Assembly: GCA_027886185.1 (NCBI GenBank)
Contig: WOAB01000103.1
Location: 124,001-188,000 of the forward strand
Origin: Rheum nobile
Taxonomy: Eukaryota; Streptophyta; Magnoliopsida; Caryophyllales; Polygonaceae
Reading direction: 5' to 3'
Length of the DNA stretch: 64,000 nucleotides
Shown one piece after another: positions 21,130 to 35,161 of the stretch (position 1 is its first letter; every line of letters begins with the position of its first letter). Made by a program: the position numbers and the translations under genes. The notes below the pieces were generated by a model. It was not told where the DNA came from, did not search any database, and saw nothing but the letters and a program-made list of their open reading frames with translations.

Positions 21130-24100
21130 ATGCCTTACTTGCGCCTCCTTGAATTCGCATCCCTTAGGTCTGTGCAGGCGTTTGATCCTCTGCGCTTCAA
21201 ACACTGCTGCCATAGGTTATGCTTCTCCTCATCTATACACTCACAGGTATAACTTAATTCTGTGCATCTTAAAACTTGGAAGTCATTCGTTGTTGAATTG
21301 AATCTTCTGGCTGCATTTTCAAGGAAATTTTCATGTTTCCACATGTTTCTCTATTCAACAAAGTAGAGTCGGAATTGATTGGTTCCACTAAACTATGAAG
21401 ATATGAGATACGAGGAGCATAAAGAACTGTAGTTGCTAACTATCAACAAAGTCAGAATGTTTTATTGTATATATCTCTTAAATCCTCATATAATCTTGAG
21501 AATCTCTTTCCAGAGGGGGTTGAGAATTGTAATGAAATTTGAACCTGATGGAGTTTATCAAGATGCTTTTTGGAGGAAAATGAGGTATTTTGGATAATTG
21601 CTGAATACAAATGTTAGATTTGTGATAATTTACTGAGAGTTCATATAGTGTTCAGAATTTTGTTCGCTTTCCTACTTGCAGGTTTGAAAAGATGCTTTTT
21701 AATGTACCCAAATTGTGCCAGCGATCCAAGCACAAGTATGCTGAAAAGCTCATAGGGGAGATTGGCAAGTATGAGGCTTCTAGCATACCAGATCAGTCTA
21801 AGCTGCCTAGTAAGGTATATTTTGTTTTGTACTAGCTTTTTTACAAAATTAAGGTGGTATAACTTATGAGGAAGCTTTCATTATTATTTAAAATATATAC
21901 TCTGAGAAAGAAAAACAAAAGTTCTGAAGCTTTTAATGTTTTGATTATGTTCATTTGTCAGGTGTATGTTGTCATGGAATATGATGGCTTTCCCGATCAA
22001 GAGAAGAAAGGAGGGACCAATGAATGTCCATGGAATGATGAATCTGCAGTAAATGATTTTGATCTAAGCTTGGCTTGTCAAAGGTTTCCGTCAATCACTC
22101 TGGGAAGTTCCTTGTTTTTGGGATTGTATGATGATTCTGCTTGCTCTGCTGCTATGAGAAGCCGCTCTACAACTCAAGAGTTTGATAAGTTTTTTTCTAA
22201 CTCACCTAGTAAGGAATCAGTAGCTCCAAATAGGCCTCCTGAACCTGAAATTTGGCCTTTTCTTCCTGTACATTCTGGTATTGTTTCCCCGGATGTGAAA
22301 GATGAAAATACTTTGGTGTTACAATCTCATGCTGGAAAACATAATTATGTATCTGATCATGAGTTTCATGTAAAGGATTCTTCTTCCTGTGTGGTTGAAG
22401 AAATTGCCAAACCTGTAGAAATTCTTCTCGACAAACCTATCAGCTGCCTTCCTGGAATCAGCAGAAAGTATTGTCGTCAGCTGGAGGAATGTGGCTTCCA
22501 TACGGTAGGCTTTAGTACCTGCAGTATATGTTTCTGTTTAAATTTAAGAATAGATGTTATTGTTTGCAAGCTAGAAAAAGTGAGAGAAATAAGCGCAGTA
22601 ATTCTATCACTGATTACAGATAATTCGTCCTACTGGTCTTTTGTACTTCATGAACCAACTGTGGAAATAAATGTAAATTTAGACAGTGATACTTTATTGT
22701 GAGTGCGACATACTGAAAGATTACTTTGAGAAGGATCAGAGTTGCACTTAATATGTTATTTTCGTGCAGGTGCGCAAGCTACTGCATCATTTTCCTCGAA
22801 CCTATGCTGATGCACAGAATCCACATACTGGAATTGTTGATGGGCAGTATCTTATATTTATCGGAAGGATTTTATCTTCCAAGTAAGTTTATTTTCACCT
22901 GCATTGGTGTTTTTCTCTTGACTATCTGTGGCAGTCATTCTTAAGGATTAGTGTATAAGGTCTGGATGACTGGATGTTTTCTTCTCTTAAGCAGTGCATG
23001 AAATCCTTTCTATGAACCTAAACAAAGATATTAATTTGTCAAAAATAGATTCTCAGGTTGATGATTATGCATATGCTTATAAATTGCATCACTTTGCTTG
23101 AGCTGTTCCTTCTGTGACTATTGTCATGGAAATTTAATTAAATCTATAGTTCTTAGTTGACTTTATGTTAGGATGATTCTATGGTTAAATAAGAGACAAT
23201 GACATGAACTTGAAGAAACATTTGAAATATGGGAGAAGTGATACAAGGAGGGTACTCATTTGAGCATTATTTTCAAGATGAGTTGCATTATGTACTTTAT
23301 GTATTCCTTCTGCAATTCCTGGCAGTGGGAGCCTTCTAAGATAATTACAAGGCTGATAACAAATCTTTTAATATACCTCTCCTTTTTATAAATACTTGAC
23401 GTTTTAGCCTTTGACACAATTGTTAAGAAACTCAATAGATGGACTAAAATACCCTTAATTACAGTATTTTCTCTTTCTAATACTACTAGTAACTCTTGAA
23501 ATTTACTCCACTCATTGGAAATGGACTCTAATTACTTGGAAGTTGTCACCATTAATTCAATATAAGGGTAAAAGTGGAAAACTGTACCTAGAAAACCTAA
23601 AATGACCCATTGTTTAGCGAACCCAACAATCTCAAATGAGAAATATTGTTAAACAGAGGGAGTATGTTCTTTTCATTCTATCGATAAAGGTCTTTGCACA
23701 CTGCTGAGTGCATTAGATGTTTAATTTGATAATTCTGTAATTTCAACAGATGACATACTTTCTTTCTGTTACCTCTACCCAAATATTCTCTGGTTGTACC
23801 CTATTTTCCCTAGCAGAGTTGGATACAAGTCTAACCTCAATATCGTGTTTATCTCATGGGAGCACTGCCCATGCTCTGTTTTTGATATCCAACCTTCTTC
23901 TTTGCCCTTTCTGCCACTAGAATGTAAGGTTAGGCACACAAGAAAGGTCCAAGGTGTATTTATTTGGACCAAGGGATAACACTAATCTATGGGGGCTTGA
24001 TGTATACAAACCATAGTTAATCTAAACCTAAAGTTTGCTGTTTTACCTCTACCTCAATTCAGATGTTTTTCTTTCTTCGAATGCAGAGGTGTTAGAGCTA

Positions 24101-27100
24101 GCTATTCCTTTTCCTTTCTTGAGGTTGTTGTGGGTGGTGAGATCATGGATTATCATTCATCTTCTGAAATTGAGGGAAATGATGATGGAAATTGTGGAAA
24201 GAGGAAAATTTACTTGCATGTGAAGAAATTTTTTCGTGGTGCTCGCTTCACAAGTCAACCATTTCTAAGGATTCTCGAAAAGAAGCATAAAGAAGGAGAT
24301 TTTGTCTGTGTTAGTGGCAAGGTAAGCATTCTGGACCAATGCTTTGTTCTTTTTCTTTTCGATGATACCAAGTATCTGAGATATCCAGTTGTTGTGTTTC
24401 TAGACATAGGATATGTTTCGGTGGCTTCAGCTCTGGGAAAAATAGATCCTTGACATCAGGTTGATTGTCAAACTATATGTTATTTTGTCATTATGAAATT
24501 GTATTAGTGTATGTGTTTATACTTTTAGAAAGTTGTGTATGCATTATACATGTTAAATGTGTAGTACTATTTTCCTGCACAGACAAATTACAAGGTAAAG
24601 CTTATCAAAGTCCAAACTCGAAAATTTACAGATCTTGCACCATAGAGTTCTGTTTTTATATGGCCACTTTCATTGAGGATGGGAAGAATGGATTGACCAG
24701 AATATATGTGACCGGTTTAATATATCTATTATCAACTGTTTAATGCATCTATCTATGCCTTGGGCATTTAACATCAGTCAAATATTCTTCAGTAACTTGG
24801 GACAAATTTAAGCACTACATGATGTTGGGCTGGGCACAGCAACATGTTGAAAAGAAGGTGTCAAAATGCCTCTATCATACTTTCTACATTTATTTTCACT
24901 TGTATGCTTGTGTTTTGAATGAATATGTTTGTTTGTCTATGGTTTACTGAACATAGGCTTTCACAGAAATGTATGTTCTTATGTTCAATTTTCTCCAGCA
25001 TATGTATTTCTTTTTGCTGCATGAGTTATTACCTTTTCATTTGCTTCATATGGCTCTTAGAATTTTCTTTATCTTCCTATATTAAAACATTATGTCAGAT
25101 AGTGTGCACTGCTGAACCCAAACTACATATTAGGTTAGGAACATGAAAACTGAAGACCACTATGAAATGAGGGAATATAGTCTGGATGTGATCGAAGATG
25201 AATGCTATCCATCTGCATCTATAGAGAGGAGACCCTACCCTATATACCCTTCAAAGGGAGGACTCAAACCTCAGTTTCTTAGAGATATCATCCGAAGGTA
25301 TTCTTTTCTTTCTATTCATATATTAAGCATTAAAGTAAGTTCTGCTTCCTTAATTTCAACAAAGAACTATTGATTGAATCCACATAATTGATGCTGGAAG
25401 TTGGCGCCTAGTTTTATGACTTATCAGAACTGCTAGAATATTGAATAACTTCTAATGATAAGGTTTTAATTTTTAAATAGAGAATGAAAGTGTTCCCTAT
25501 TCTATACTGCAAATATTTCTTTAGAACTGCTTCTGTTGTGTACAGGACAAAGTCAAATGAAGCATTTTAATAATGCCAAGGGATAATAATGACATCTATG
25601 CAGAGGTGATTGCATATAATTGTTACTTATCCATGCAGTATACTACTATTATGGCTACAGTTACTATTCAGCAGCAGGAATGTAGTTCAGTACTTGATCA
25701 TTGACCAAAATAGGGGAGAAAGTGCATACTAATGGTGTTCTTCTTCTTTCTTTCTTTTTTACTTTTTGACATTTGTTTGTATAGTTGTTAATAATGCTTG
25801 ATGTGTCTTGTTAGTTGAAAAGATTGGTGAACATTTCCTTTTTCAGTGATTTGTAAATGCTGAGGAAGACTCTATATACAGATTTTATTTTTTTCTTGAC
25901 TTACGGTAATTTGTACATGTTTATTCTTTTCAATTTTTATTTGTATTCTATTGTTCAGAACCTTGCAGCATTTGCCTTATCACGTGGATCCTATTCCCCA
26001 AGATATCACTGGTGAATTTGACCTTCTGCAGCTCCATGATGTAAGCAAAGTAGACTTGCGTGCCTATGGGTTTGCTTATGAAAAATCTGCAGTAGATTTA
26101 GCTTCTTCAGAAAATCATATATGCTTTGTGGCTTAATTTTCTGCATTGATTAATTGTACTAAAGGCTCCATTTGGAAAGGCTTAGCTTTTACAATTTTTT
26201 CCTTAAAAAAATTATATCCAAGTATTATGTCAGACACCCTTATATCACACGATTTCTTGAGTAGTGGCCTTGTTGGAGTTGAAGTTGTACAACTATGATA
26301 ACAAAATTAATGTTTAATCCGTTTTTTTTCTATTTATGCTCCCTTAAATTATGTAACTGCTTTGCTGAGAATGAGTGTTTAGTTCAATCAAATTAAATTC
26401 ACAGATTTAGAAGAAATGTATGCCCTAAGTTGTGGCATATCAATGTATCATACTATCAAACTCTTGGTTGATCAGATCCTCTCATTTACCTTTGTCACAT
26501 CAGTCATGGCAATTAGGGAACTAAGATACACTATAAGGTTAATGGCAGAGAGTATACTTACATTTTGCTCTATGCATAAGAAAAGCAAAAACTTCTTTAT
26601 TATTGTGCAGGAATTGATAAGTATTTTGGTTAACTGTATGTAAACATGTTGCGGTGGTGTTAGCAGTAAAATGTGAAGTGCACTCTGATCCATAGCAAGA
26701 TCTAAATGTTTTGAAGTTGTGAACTGGGTATACAAATTATATGACGAGCATAAAAAAAAAATAGGAGTAACTATTTTCCATGTTTTGGTTTGAAATTGAA
26801 GGGGTTACACTTACATGCTTATACCTGTTGCTAAAGCTTCCTTTCTCATAGCTCTTAGCAAATATTGAAGAAAAATACAAAACTTAAAATTATTAAGAGG
26901 GTAAAATTCTGAAGTTAACCTAAACTACGAAGTAAAGTTTACTCTGTTATTTGACATTTATGATTAATTATCTTGTAGTCACCCACTTTTGGCGTGAATG
27001 TAGGTTTATAGGTCCTTGTGTTTTACATTCAATATTTACATATTGTCATATCGTTTGGTCTGCATGTGGTATGGATATTCAATGCTCTGTTGTGCTAATG

Positions 27101-30100
27101 TAGGCTTATGCAGCAATTCACCAGCCTACGGATTTGAATATGGCAGACTTGGCTCGCAAAAGATTTATATTTGACGAGTTCTTTTATCTTCAGGTAGGTA
27201 TAATTCAGATCACTTATTACTTGCTGGCAACCCTTGCATTTTTCAGGAAAAAATGGACAATTTATTTACTTGACAATAGAGGCAGGAAAAATAAGCGAGA
27301 TAAACTTCTCTCTCTCTCTCTCTCTCTTTATAGCAGATCGCTCGTGTCTGCCTTTTGAGCTGTGGAATATCCAAACAGCATAAAATTTTCAGTTATGCTT
27401 GGATTATTCTTTTGAAATAGAGAAGTTTAATAACAGGAGAAGTTTCTCATAATTTTTCTTGATATGGATATTTTCCTTTGAATTTTGTTCTATTGTATCA
27501 TTGATTAATTGATGACTACAGTTCTTTTTTTCGTTTCTGTCAAATTTGTCTAGCTGGGACGATTATATCAAATGCTGGAAGGTCTTGGCTCACAAATAGA
27601 GAAAGAGGGATTACTTGAGAAGTATCAAAACCCAGTACATAATGCTGTATTCACTGAGGAATGGTCCACTCTTGCTAAGAAGTTTTTCCAATCACTTCCA
27701 TACTCACTGACTTCTAGTCAGCTTACAGCTGTTTCAGAAATTATTTGGGACTTAAAGCGACCAATACCAATGAATAGGCTACTGCAGGTATGCCAATTTT
27801 TTGTGGATCATAATGCTTTGTTTTCTTTGTTCCTTTGAATGTCTATCCTGATTATTAGGTGCCAATTCGAACTTGAGGAAAATGCATGGATCTCTTGTCT
27901 GTTGACTTGTAATGGCTTCTTTTTCCATTATATCTTTCTGCTAAAAGCATCCCTTGTTATTGTTTCACCTCTTGTGATAGGAAACTGCCATTCGTTATTC
28001 TGTCTTTCTTTCCTTTTTTCTGAAGGTGGTGTTTATTTGCTAAATCTTATTAAACCATGTTAATGTGGATTGTATTTTCAGGGAGATGTTGGATGTGGAA
28101 AAACTGTAGTTGCTTTCCTGGGTTGCATGGAAGTCGTTGGCTCAGGTTATCAGGTTAGTTGTTGTAATTCATCACATTTCTTGTTTTGGTCATGGAAATA
28201 GCACTTAATCGCTACATGCTTCTCCGTGTTTATCTAGTTTTAGGATTTAGCAAGTGCATATATATTACTTGGGGGCAGATGAGCACACCTAGAATTGTTT
28301 TCTTTTCTTTGAGCACTTATAATATGGGATCTTCCTTTAGCTAATTGATTGAGTTCTGGAAGTTAACTTAGTTTGGAGTTTGGACATATGATAGTTGTAG
28401 AAGTGGAAATCGTTGTTTCTCTGTTTATCCATGTTTTTGACATTTTCAATGCCCCCTCCCCTGAAAGAAAGAAAGGCGTGCTTAAATGGGTATGTAGCGC
28501 ATGTCAATCCTATTTCATATCTTTGCTTTAGTGTGATATTGTATTTAAACTGATTATCACTCCTACTTGATTGACTGGTCAGAGGCCATAAATTATTTTA
28601 TGATTACATTGTTTGTGCATAAAATGTTGCAGTTAATGTACTGTTAATATTTCTCTTTCATTCCTCGGGAAAGGAGGAACCAGTGGCAGGGCCGATTCTC
28701 CCTTCTCTTGAAGGTCCTTCTCTATTTGCCTTGAGCAGGGGTTCTGTTGTCCTTTTGAGTGACAAACTTTTGTTGTCTTTAAGTTTCTTTTGAGTAATAT
28801 GTGTCATTTAGTCAAATAACACATTGAGTATGAAGATTTATTTGATTTGTCCTGATAGAAGAATTATAATCCTATTATACTATTTCAGGCAGCTTTTATG
28901 GTTCCAACTGAATTACTTGCTATTCAGCACTATGAGCACCTTCAAAACCTCTTGAACCAATTGGAACTTGATCAAAAACCTTGCATAGCGTTACTAACTG
29001 GTTCAACTCCCACTAGACAAGCACGGATGATTCGCCAGGCAAGTGCAAATAATATTGTTTCTTTCTATGTTTTTTAGATAATATTTTCTCTTTTTTGCTG
29101 ATATTGATGTTTGTTTGCAGGGTCTACAAAGTGGAGATATCTCCCTGGTGATTGGAACACATAGTTTAATAGCTGAAAAGGTGGAGTTCTCAATGTTAAG
29201 ACTTGCTGTCATAGATGAACAACATCGATTTGGTGTGATCCAGAGAGGTTTATTTAATAGCAAGGTAATACATGCAGCCAATTCCTGTTAGACAATCCAC
29301 AGGAAAATAATTTTTTGTAATGTGTTTATTTTACAGTAAAATTTAGGGTAGACTTGGTTTCATTGGATTGTTCTTTCATCTGTTCATGGACTACATATAC
29401 ATGTATTCATCTGATGTCAGGGTTTTGGATGAGATTTGATAAGCATCTAGTTAAACATGAAATTTTAAGCCCTGATAAAAGTGTTCTCCTATCTATGACA
29501 TGCAAGATTCCTCTCAGCAATTTGGTAGTTTACTATAACAAAGCTTCTTCTCTACCTTTTTTCGTGAAGTTTATTCTTCACTTTTTTAATCTGCATTCTA
29601 AATATTTTTGTGAAGGATCATCTCTGCTCTCTTTCTCACCAGTCTATCAATATCTCTGTAATTTCCCATATTATACAGATGCAAATTGTATTTAAAGATT
29701 GACCAACGGTGAATTTATCTCATAATTTGAAGTGGTTTAGGATTTCTGGTAGGCTGGTAGGCTATCCGTAAAACAGTTTCTCAGTTTAACTAATTGCTTA
29801 ACTATCCAAGTTTGTTATCCCTATTGTTTTTATGTCACTTGACCTGATTTTCGATTGGCCCTTTATGGAATTAATTATTCTGTATTCACAGGCTTAGAAA
29901 GCATAATTGTGCATGATATTGGTCACACTTGACTGGAGAATGAAGATTTAAAATTTGCCTCCTCTCTATGTGGATTGTATGCTCAAGGAGTCAAGGAATT
30001 GATCCTCTTATTTTTTCAAAAAGCTAATCATGACTTTAAGCTTGCAGCTTTACAATACAGGCTGTAAAGTGGAAGCAGATGCAGATTTAGCAAGTGATGC

Positions 30101-31764
30101 CTCAAAAGGCAGTAAGCAGATGGCACCTCATGTTCTAGCTATGTCTGCCACTCCTATCCCAAGAACACTTGCTTTAGCTCTCTATGGAGACGTGTCCCTA
30201 ACACATGTAACTGCAGATTCCTGGTGTTTCTGTAATTGTCCATTTTATTTCTCTAAATGAAATAACGGTGCCATGAAGTAATTGTTATTAAAGACTAATC
30301 CTATAGGAATGCACATCTGACTTGGTCTGCTTCAACTTTCACTTTCATTTTGCTTAATGATGACAGATAACAGAGCTTCCTCCAGGAAGATTACCTGTAG
30401 AAACTTATATCGTGGAAGGAAATGAGGTTGGCTTTGATAAAGTTTACCAGGTAATATTTAAGCTCCAACGTAAATATACCACATTAACCACCGGTTGAAG
30501 CTCTGCATGATAATTTGATCCAGTACCACTGGAGCAGATCAAACTTAAAAAATAATATTGGTATTGTATCTTTGTAAATTCCATAGAAACAAGGCAAAGA
30601 AAAATATTTGCTTAATATACACCTGTGTTCAATTTCACATTATCATGCAATTGCAGATCAACAATTGTTGGAAGATGACTTAACGATACCAGTTGAAATT
30701 TTAAATTGAAATTGTTTAGGAATATGTCAAGCTGCATTTGTTCCCTTGTGCCTTGTTCAAGCTTTATGTTGATGTAAGGAAAGTTGATGAATTACCATTC
30801 CCAGGTTGTTCTCGAACTCCTTAGTATCCACCAAGGTGTTGTTTCTGTATTCTGCTAACGTCCACTAATCTCTTGCTGCAAATTCTTGTACAGAGATTCC
30901 ATAAGCTTAGCTCTTTACTACAGAAGATTGTTAAGACTTATTTTATTCTGAATGAATGAAGGGATACTTTTTGTGACAGATGATGTTGAGTGAGCTGCAA
31001 ACCGAAGGGAAAGTGTATCTTGTATATCCAGTCATTGAACTGTCAGAGCAACTTCCGCAGCTCCGTGCTGCTGTGGCAGATCTAGAAACCATATCCACAA
31101 AGTTCCCTGATCACAAATGTGGCTTGTTGCACGGGAAAATGAAGGGCGATGAGAAAGAGGAAGCTCTAAGGCGCTTCAGGCTTGGAGAGACTCCCATTCT
31201 TCTTGCAACACAAGTCATTGAGATTGGGGTCGACGTGCCAGACGCCTCAATGATGGTTGTTATGAATGCAGAGAGATTCGGCATAGCTCAGCTCCACCAA
31301 CTCCGTGGGCGAGTGGGACGAGGCTCAAGAAAGTCCAGGTGTGTACTCTTGTCTTCCACGCCCAGTGGTCTGAGCCGGTTAAAAGTGTTGGAGGACTCGT
31401 CAGACGGGTTTCATTTAGCAAACGTGGACCTCCTTCTACGTGGGCCCGGAGATTTGCTCGGTAAGAAACAGTCTGGACACCTTCCCGAGTTTCCCATTGC
31501 CCGGTTGGAGATAGATGGCAATATACTACAGGAAGCGCACGTTGCAGCACTGGTACTTGTTTCTCCTCCTATAACATATCCAATTTTTCCTGGTATAGGA
31601 CTACTAAACATAGAATGCTTTTAACTCTCCTTTTGGGGTTAATCAAAAGATTCTCATGATCTGTTCTGCAGAAAATATTAAGCAAATCTCATGATCTAGA
31701 GCAGTTCCGAGGGCTGAAAGCCGAGCTAAGCATGCGACAGCCACTGTCGCTCCTTGGTGATTGA
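21130..31764 (+). CDS. RECG: ATP-dependent DNA helicase RECG homolog, organelle-type
   Basis: Exons: 21130-21246, 21514-21584, 21682-21814, 21962-22504, 22770-22882, 24087-24321, 25134-25297, 25959-26040, 27104-27193, 27554-27787, 28082-28153, 28889-29038, 29121-29264, 30048-30206, 30367-30450, 30980-31552, 31672-31764. They sum to 3057 bases (1018 residues plus TGA) with matching phases throughout. RecG wedge/OB domain lies at about 300-490. Helicase motifs are Walker A GDVGCGKT (595-602), DEQH (700-703), SAT (749-751) and QLRGRVGRG (from 904); the conserved RecG C-terminus follows. RecG remodels stalled forks and recombination intermediates; the plant protein maintains mitochondrial and chloroplast DNA. 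The N-terminus is basic, Ser-rich and acid-poor, consistent with a transit peptide. ATG 21130 is the first in frame after a stop at 21037. Intron 12 is GC-AG. No lesion is seen. Confidence 0.95.
23376..23662. mobile_element. Stowaway-like MITE in RECG intron 5
   Basis: The left end CTCTCCTTTTTATAAATA and right end, inverted, CTCCCTCTGTTTAACAATA form imperfect terminal inverted repeats. TA occurs at 23374-23375 and 23663-23664, the Stowaway/Tc1-mariner dinucleotide duplication. 287 bp, non-coding. Confidence 0.7.
27306..27328. repeat. CT microsatellite in RECG intron 9
   Basis: A run of about eleven CT dinucleotides, a candidate polymorphic marker. Confidence 0.9.
29039..29120 (+). other. GC-AG intron of RECG (intron 12)
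   Basis: The exon ends CGCCAG and the intron begins GCAAGT, the standard GC-donor context; it ends TTTGCAG. The nearby GT (four bases downstream) would shift the frame, so the GC donor is the one that keeps the helicase intact. Confidence 0.85.
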
Positions 31765-32743
31765 GTTTGAGGAATCAATCAGTGACTCAGCTGATGAAGG
31801 TTTGGGGTTTGAAACCTCCAAATTGCTGATTGCTCATGTAGTCATGTATATGTATAAATGTAAATGCCAGGATATTTGAGTATCTTTTCTTGACCTTCTT
31901 TATGAATGAAAAGTTCTTTCCCTGAATTTTCTTGCAGTAACTATTAAGCAGGAGCCTGCTACAGCCATTTCAATTAATATAGTGATATATCAAGCTAGGC
32001 ATCATTGTTTAAGTATTCACTCCCTCCATTGCCACATACATAACAGGAAGAAAAAATAAATTTGAATCTAAATTTTAAAACGTATTAAAACATAATTATT
32101 TTATGTTATGTGAAGAGTGCCGACTGCAATCATGCAACTTGCAAGCATCAAATCCTTAAAGAAAATGAAGTAACAAGGCAATTTGTCATAATGTCATGCA
32201 TGCACCAACATTTACGTATCAAGAAATCAACATGTTTATTTTTACCATAGTCAGCATTTAATGCTCTTTACAAAATGGGCATATTATTAAACATAATCAA
32301 TCATGTCATTATCAAATTTGACACTGTATAAAGATAGTAGATCAAGCAAAAAAGGCTTGTGTAATTTGATAAGATTTGGATTGCTGATTGTGAAAAAACG
32401 GCCAATGTATGTTATAATGAGTTGATGTGAATCAGTGAAATCTGTTAATGGATTTAATTGTGTGGAAGTATTTTGACCATTGGGTGAAAGTTCACAACTT
32501 TGGTACAAGAATCGATGTCCAAGGCAACACATGATGAGGAAGGAAACCATAAAGATAAAAAAACGTGAATCATTTTTATTGTTTAAACAATGACTTCATA
32601 CGTTGTTTTTTACTGTACTATATGTTAGTTTATATTGCACAAACACTAACTATTCAAAAATACACCTCACATATTGTAACTTTTGTATCTATATAGACTG
32701 ATGATATTATACTTATTTTGTTGTGAAACAAAAGATCACATTA
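31765..32743. other. Intergenic region, RECG 3' side
   Basis: AT-rich and without a supportable ORF. RECG's 3' untranslated region should occupy the first part. Nothing else recognised. Confidence 0.6.
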
Positions 32744-32818
32744 GCTCTTGTAGCTCAGTTGGTTAGAGCACCCGTTTAGTAAGCGGGGAGGTCTTGAGTT
32801 CGACTCTCACCAAGAGCA
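32744..32818 (+). tRNA. tRNA-Thr (anticodon AGT)
   Basis: Cloverleaf: acceptor GCTCTTG pairs with CAAGAGC, discriminator A at 32818. The D-arm is GCTC...GAGC. The anticodon stem CCCGT/GCGGG encloses TTAGTAA, placing AGT at positions 34-36, which reads threonine codons. The T-arm has TTCGACT. No CCA is encoded, as expected for a nuclear gene, and a T-run follows (transcription stop for RNA polymerase III). The variable loop appears one base longer than usual and the outermost T-stem pair is a T-C mismatch, so slight degeneration is possible. Confidence 0.88.
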
Positions 32819-33644
32819 GTAATATTTTTAATTTTTTTTCTTTATCATCTTCCAGAATCCAAATTGGAGGTACAATGTTTGACAAGACATTTGGAATTCC
32901 CCATAGCTATAACATTAAAACCTGTTAATTCTTTGCCCGACATATTTTTGTGCTGTTATCACTGCTTGATCTTTCCTTCGAATTCTTGATGCTTCATTGA
33001 TTTGGGACATCTTTTTAGATAAAGTATGTTTTAGGAATATATTCTTAATTTTCCTCAAATATTTAGGAATATATTCTTAATTTTCCTCAAATATTTTTTA
33101 AACCCGTCGCAATAGGATGAAATTCCAAAGTATTTCAAGTGTGCCTTAAGATGTATACTATGCTAACAATGAATGAGCTTCGGTATAAGCTGCCAAGCTA
33201 AACTAAGTGATAAGTCTATAATATATATCAGTATATGTATATCCCAACAATTTGAAAAAGAAAAAGAAAAAGTGGTGAGATGTTCAAGTTACTCAGCTTT
33301 CTTTTGCAATGGTCTAAGTGCATCATCAACTATGATTATTGTTTTAAGAGACTCCCAATTCTTAACTAAAAAATTGAGAAGTTAAAAGATGGAAAAGTCA
33401 ATTAAATCGTTAAAGTGGTCAAGCTTTTGTCGAGCCCGAGTCTCTACTTCAAAAACATAGGGTGTGTTTATTTAAAACATTTTAATGTAACTTATATATT
33501 ATTTGAGATACACCCTTAACGTGTGTATACATGTTTGGTATGAGTGTTGGAGATGGATTAAAAATAGTACAGTATGTGTCAAAGGATATTTTTTAGGATT
33601 TGTTGACGTGGATTAAAAATAGTATTGTGTTTATATGCTTATTT
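32819..33644. other. Intergenic region between tRNA and copia element
   Basis: No gene seen. A 32-bp unit (AGGAATATATTCTTAATTTT...) is tandemly duplicated at about 33033-33096. A segment near 33574-33630 recurs on the other side of the copia element at 41784-41845. Confidence 0.6.
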
Positions 33645-34587
33645 TGTAGGAACATAATTTCCTATATGTATACGAAAGCTTTAAACTGCAAATATACGAA
33701 CATAAATTAAAGAAATCTGAAGTATAGAAATACCGAACGAAGAACGGATGCAGAGTCGAGACCGAAATCTCTTTCCTTAATTCTGAAAACGCCCCGTAGT
33801 GTGACGGTTCTTGACGTTCTGAATCCCAGGATACAACTGCGACGATCTCTTGAACTGCACAACCCAGTAAAGCAAGAGCCTACGAACCCACGAATCTGTG
33901 TGTACTCTCAGACTCGAATTTTGCGGAAAAAACAGAGAGAGGAAGAGGAGATTGCTAGTGTGTTGTCTATTTTCGAATGAGAGGTCTTCAGCTCTTTCCC
34001 AGAGCTTCCGAATAAGGAGAAGAACGTTACAAACCAAGATCTGACCGTTACGGATCCGATCCGGACGTTACGAAATGGATCTGGCCGTTACAGACATGGT
34101 TCGACCGTTACAAAGTAAGTTGGGTCAAAGCCCACTAATGGGCCTTCTGGATCGGCCCAAAAAGATAGGGCGTTGGCTGGCCAGCCCAAGCCCGATCCGA
34201 GCCCGAGCACGACCCGACTCGGCTCGGCGCGCGTGTGGGCTTGATGAGCTAGGTCCTCTCCCCATTGAAAATGGGTAATGACCCAATGCCACAACCTTGA
34301 GTCCATTTCTCCTCTATATATGCTAGGGGATTCATCTCCAAACTTTCAATGTGGGACAAGAATTTTGCCCCCCCACATTTCCCAAGTTTTGCACTTCATG
34401 CAAGCTACTTTGGGCCTCCATTTCTCATTCAAACGGAAATCATTTTTGTCGTATGATTACACTACGAGAGTGTGCTCGCGTAGAGGAAGCCAATGCTTCC
34501 ATTTTCCGGTGTTGACGTTGGCCGGAGCCCACCGGAATTGTGCCCGGAAAAGTGTCCGGCGCCACATGCAAATAATGAGTTCCAACA
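33645..34587 (-). repeat. 3' LTR of the copia element (943 bp)
   Basis: Begins (minus sense) TGTTGGAACTC and ends TTCCTACA. A TATA-like TATATATAGAGG is at about 34312-34326 (minus sense). It is a single-copy version of the sequence expanded in the other LTR. Confidence 0.93.
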
Positions 34588-35161
34588 ATCCCCCACATGA
34601 ATAGAAATGATTCTAAACATTGGTTAAAAACAGAAAAACTTTTGAGAGTACGGTCGAAAAATCACTGCTTCTGGGATGGTAGCGTGTTTCAGCCTTGAAC
34701 CACCCATAGTGAGTAGCTATCGGATTTACTCGACCAGGTAGTGAACATGCTGTCTTGAACCACCCGGGCTTTGATGTAAACCGAGATAATAACTATCACA
34801 CAGTTTCATCTTCTCACAGAACTAGATTCTCTTGTTGTGTTCATTTTGGCCTTGAACATCCCTGGTTATTCATGAGTGAACTTGGAGAATGTTAGCCTCT
34901 CTTCATTCTCCTAGAAACGGCCCCATTTCACACTCATAAGGTGATTTACCATAAAGAGTATCCTGTCATACCCCACTTGTATTTCAAAGCTATGGAATCA
35001 TTAAAAGCCAAGCTTAACCTTAACTCATACAGGTAGCATTGTTCGTCATCCTAGGAACTGGGAGGAGACTTAAGTCTCCCAGTGCTCATCTTGATTCAGC
35101 TTGATTTAGTTTTCCCTTTGAACCTACTTCTTGGGATCTCCAGTCAGGTAGGTAGGGTTAG

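Noticed and set aside
24465..24743. ORF in RECG intron 6 considered as an extra exon
   Set aside because: The helicase sequence is continuous across 24321 to 25134 with matching phase; the ORF has no similarity to RecG.
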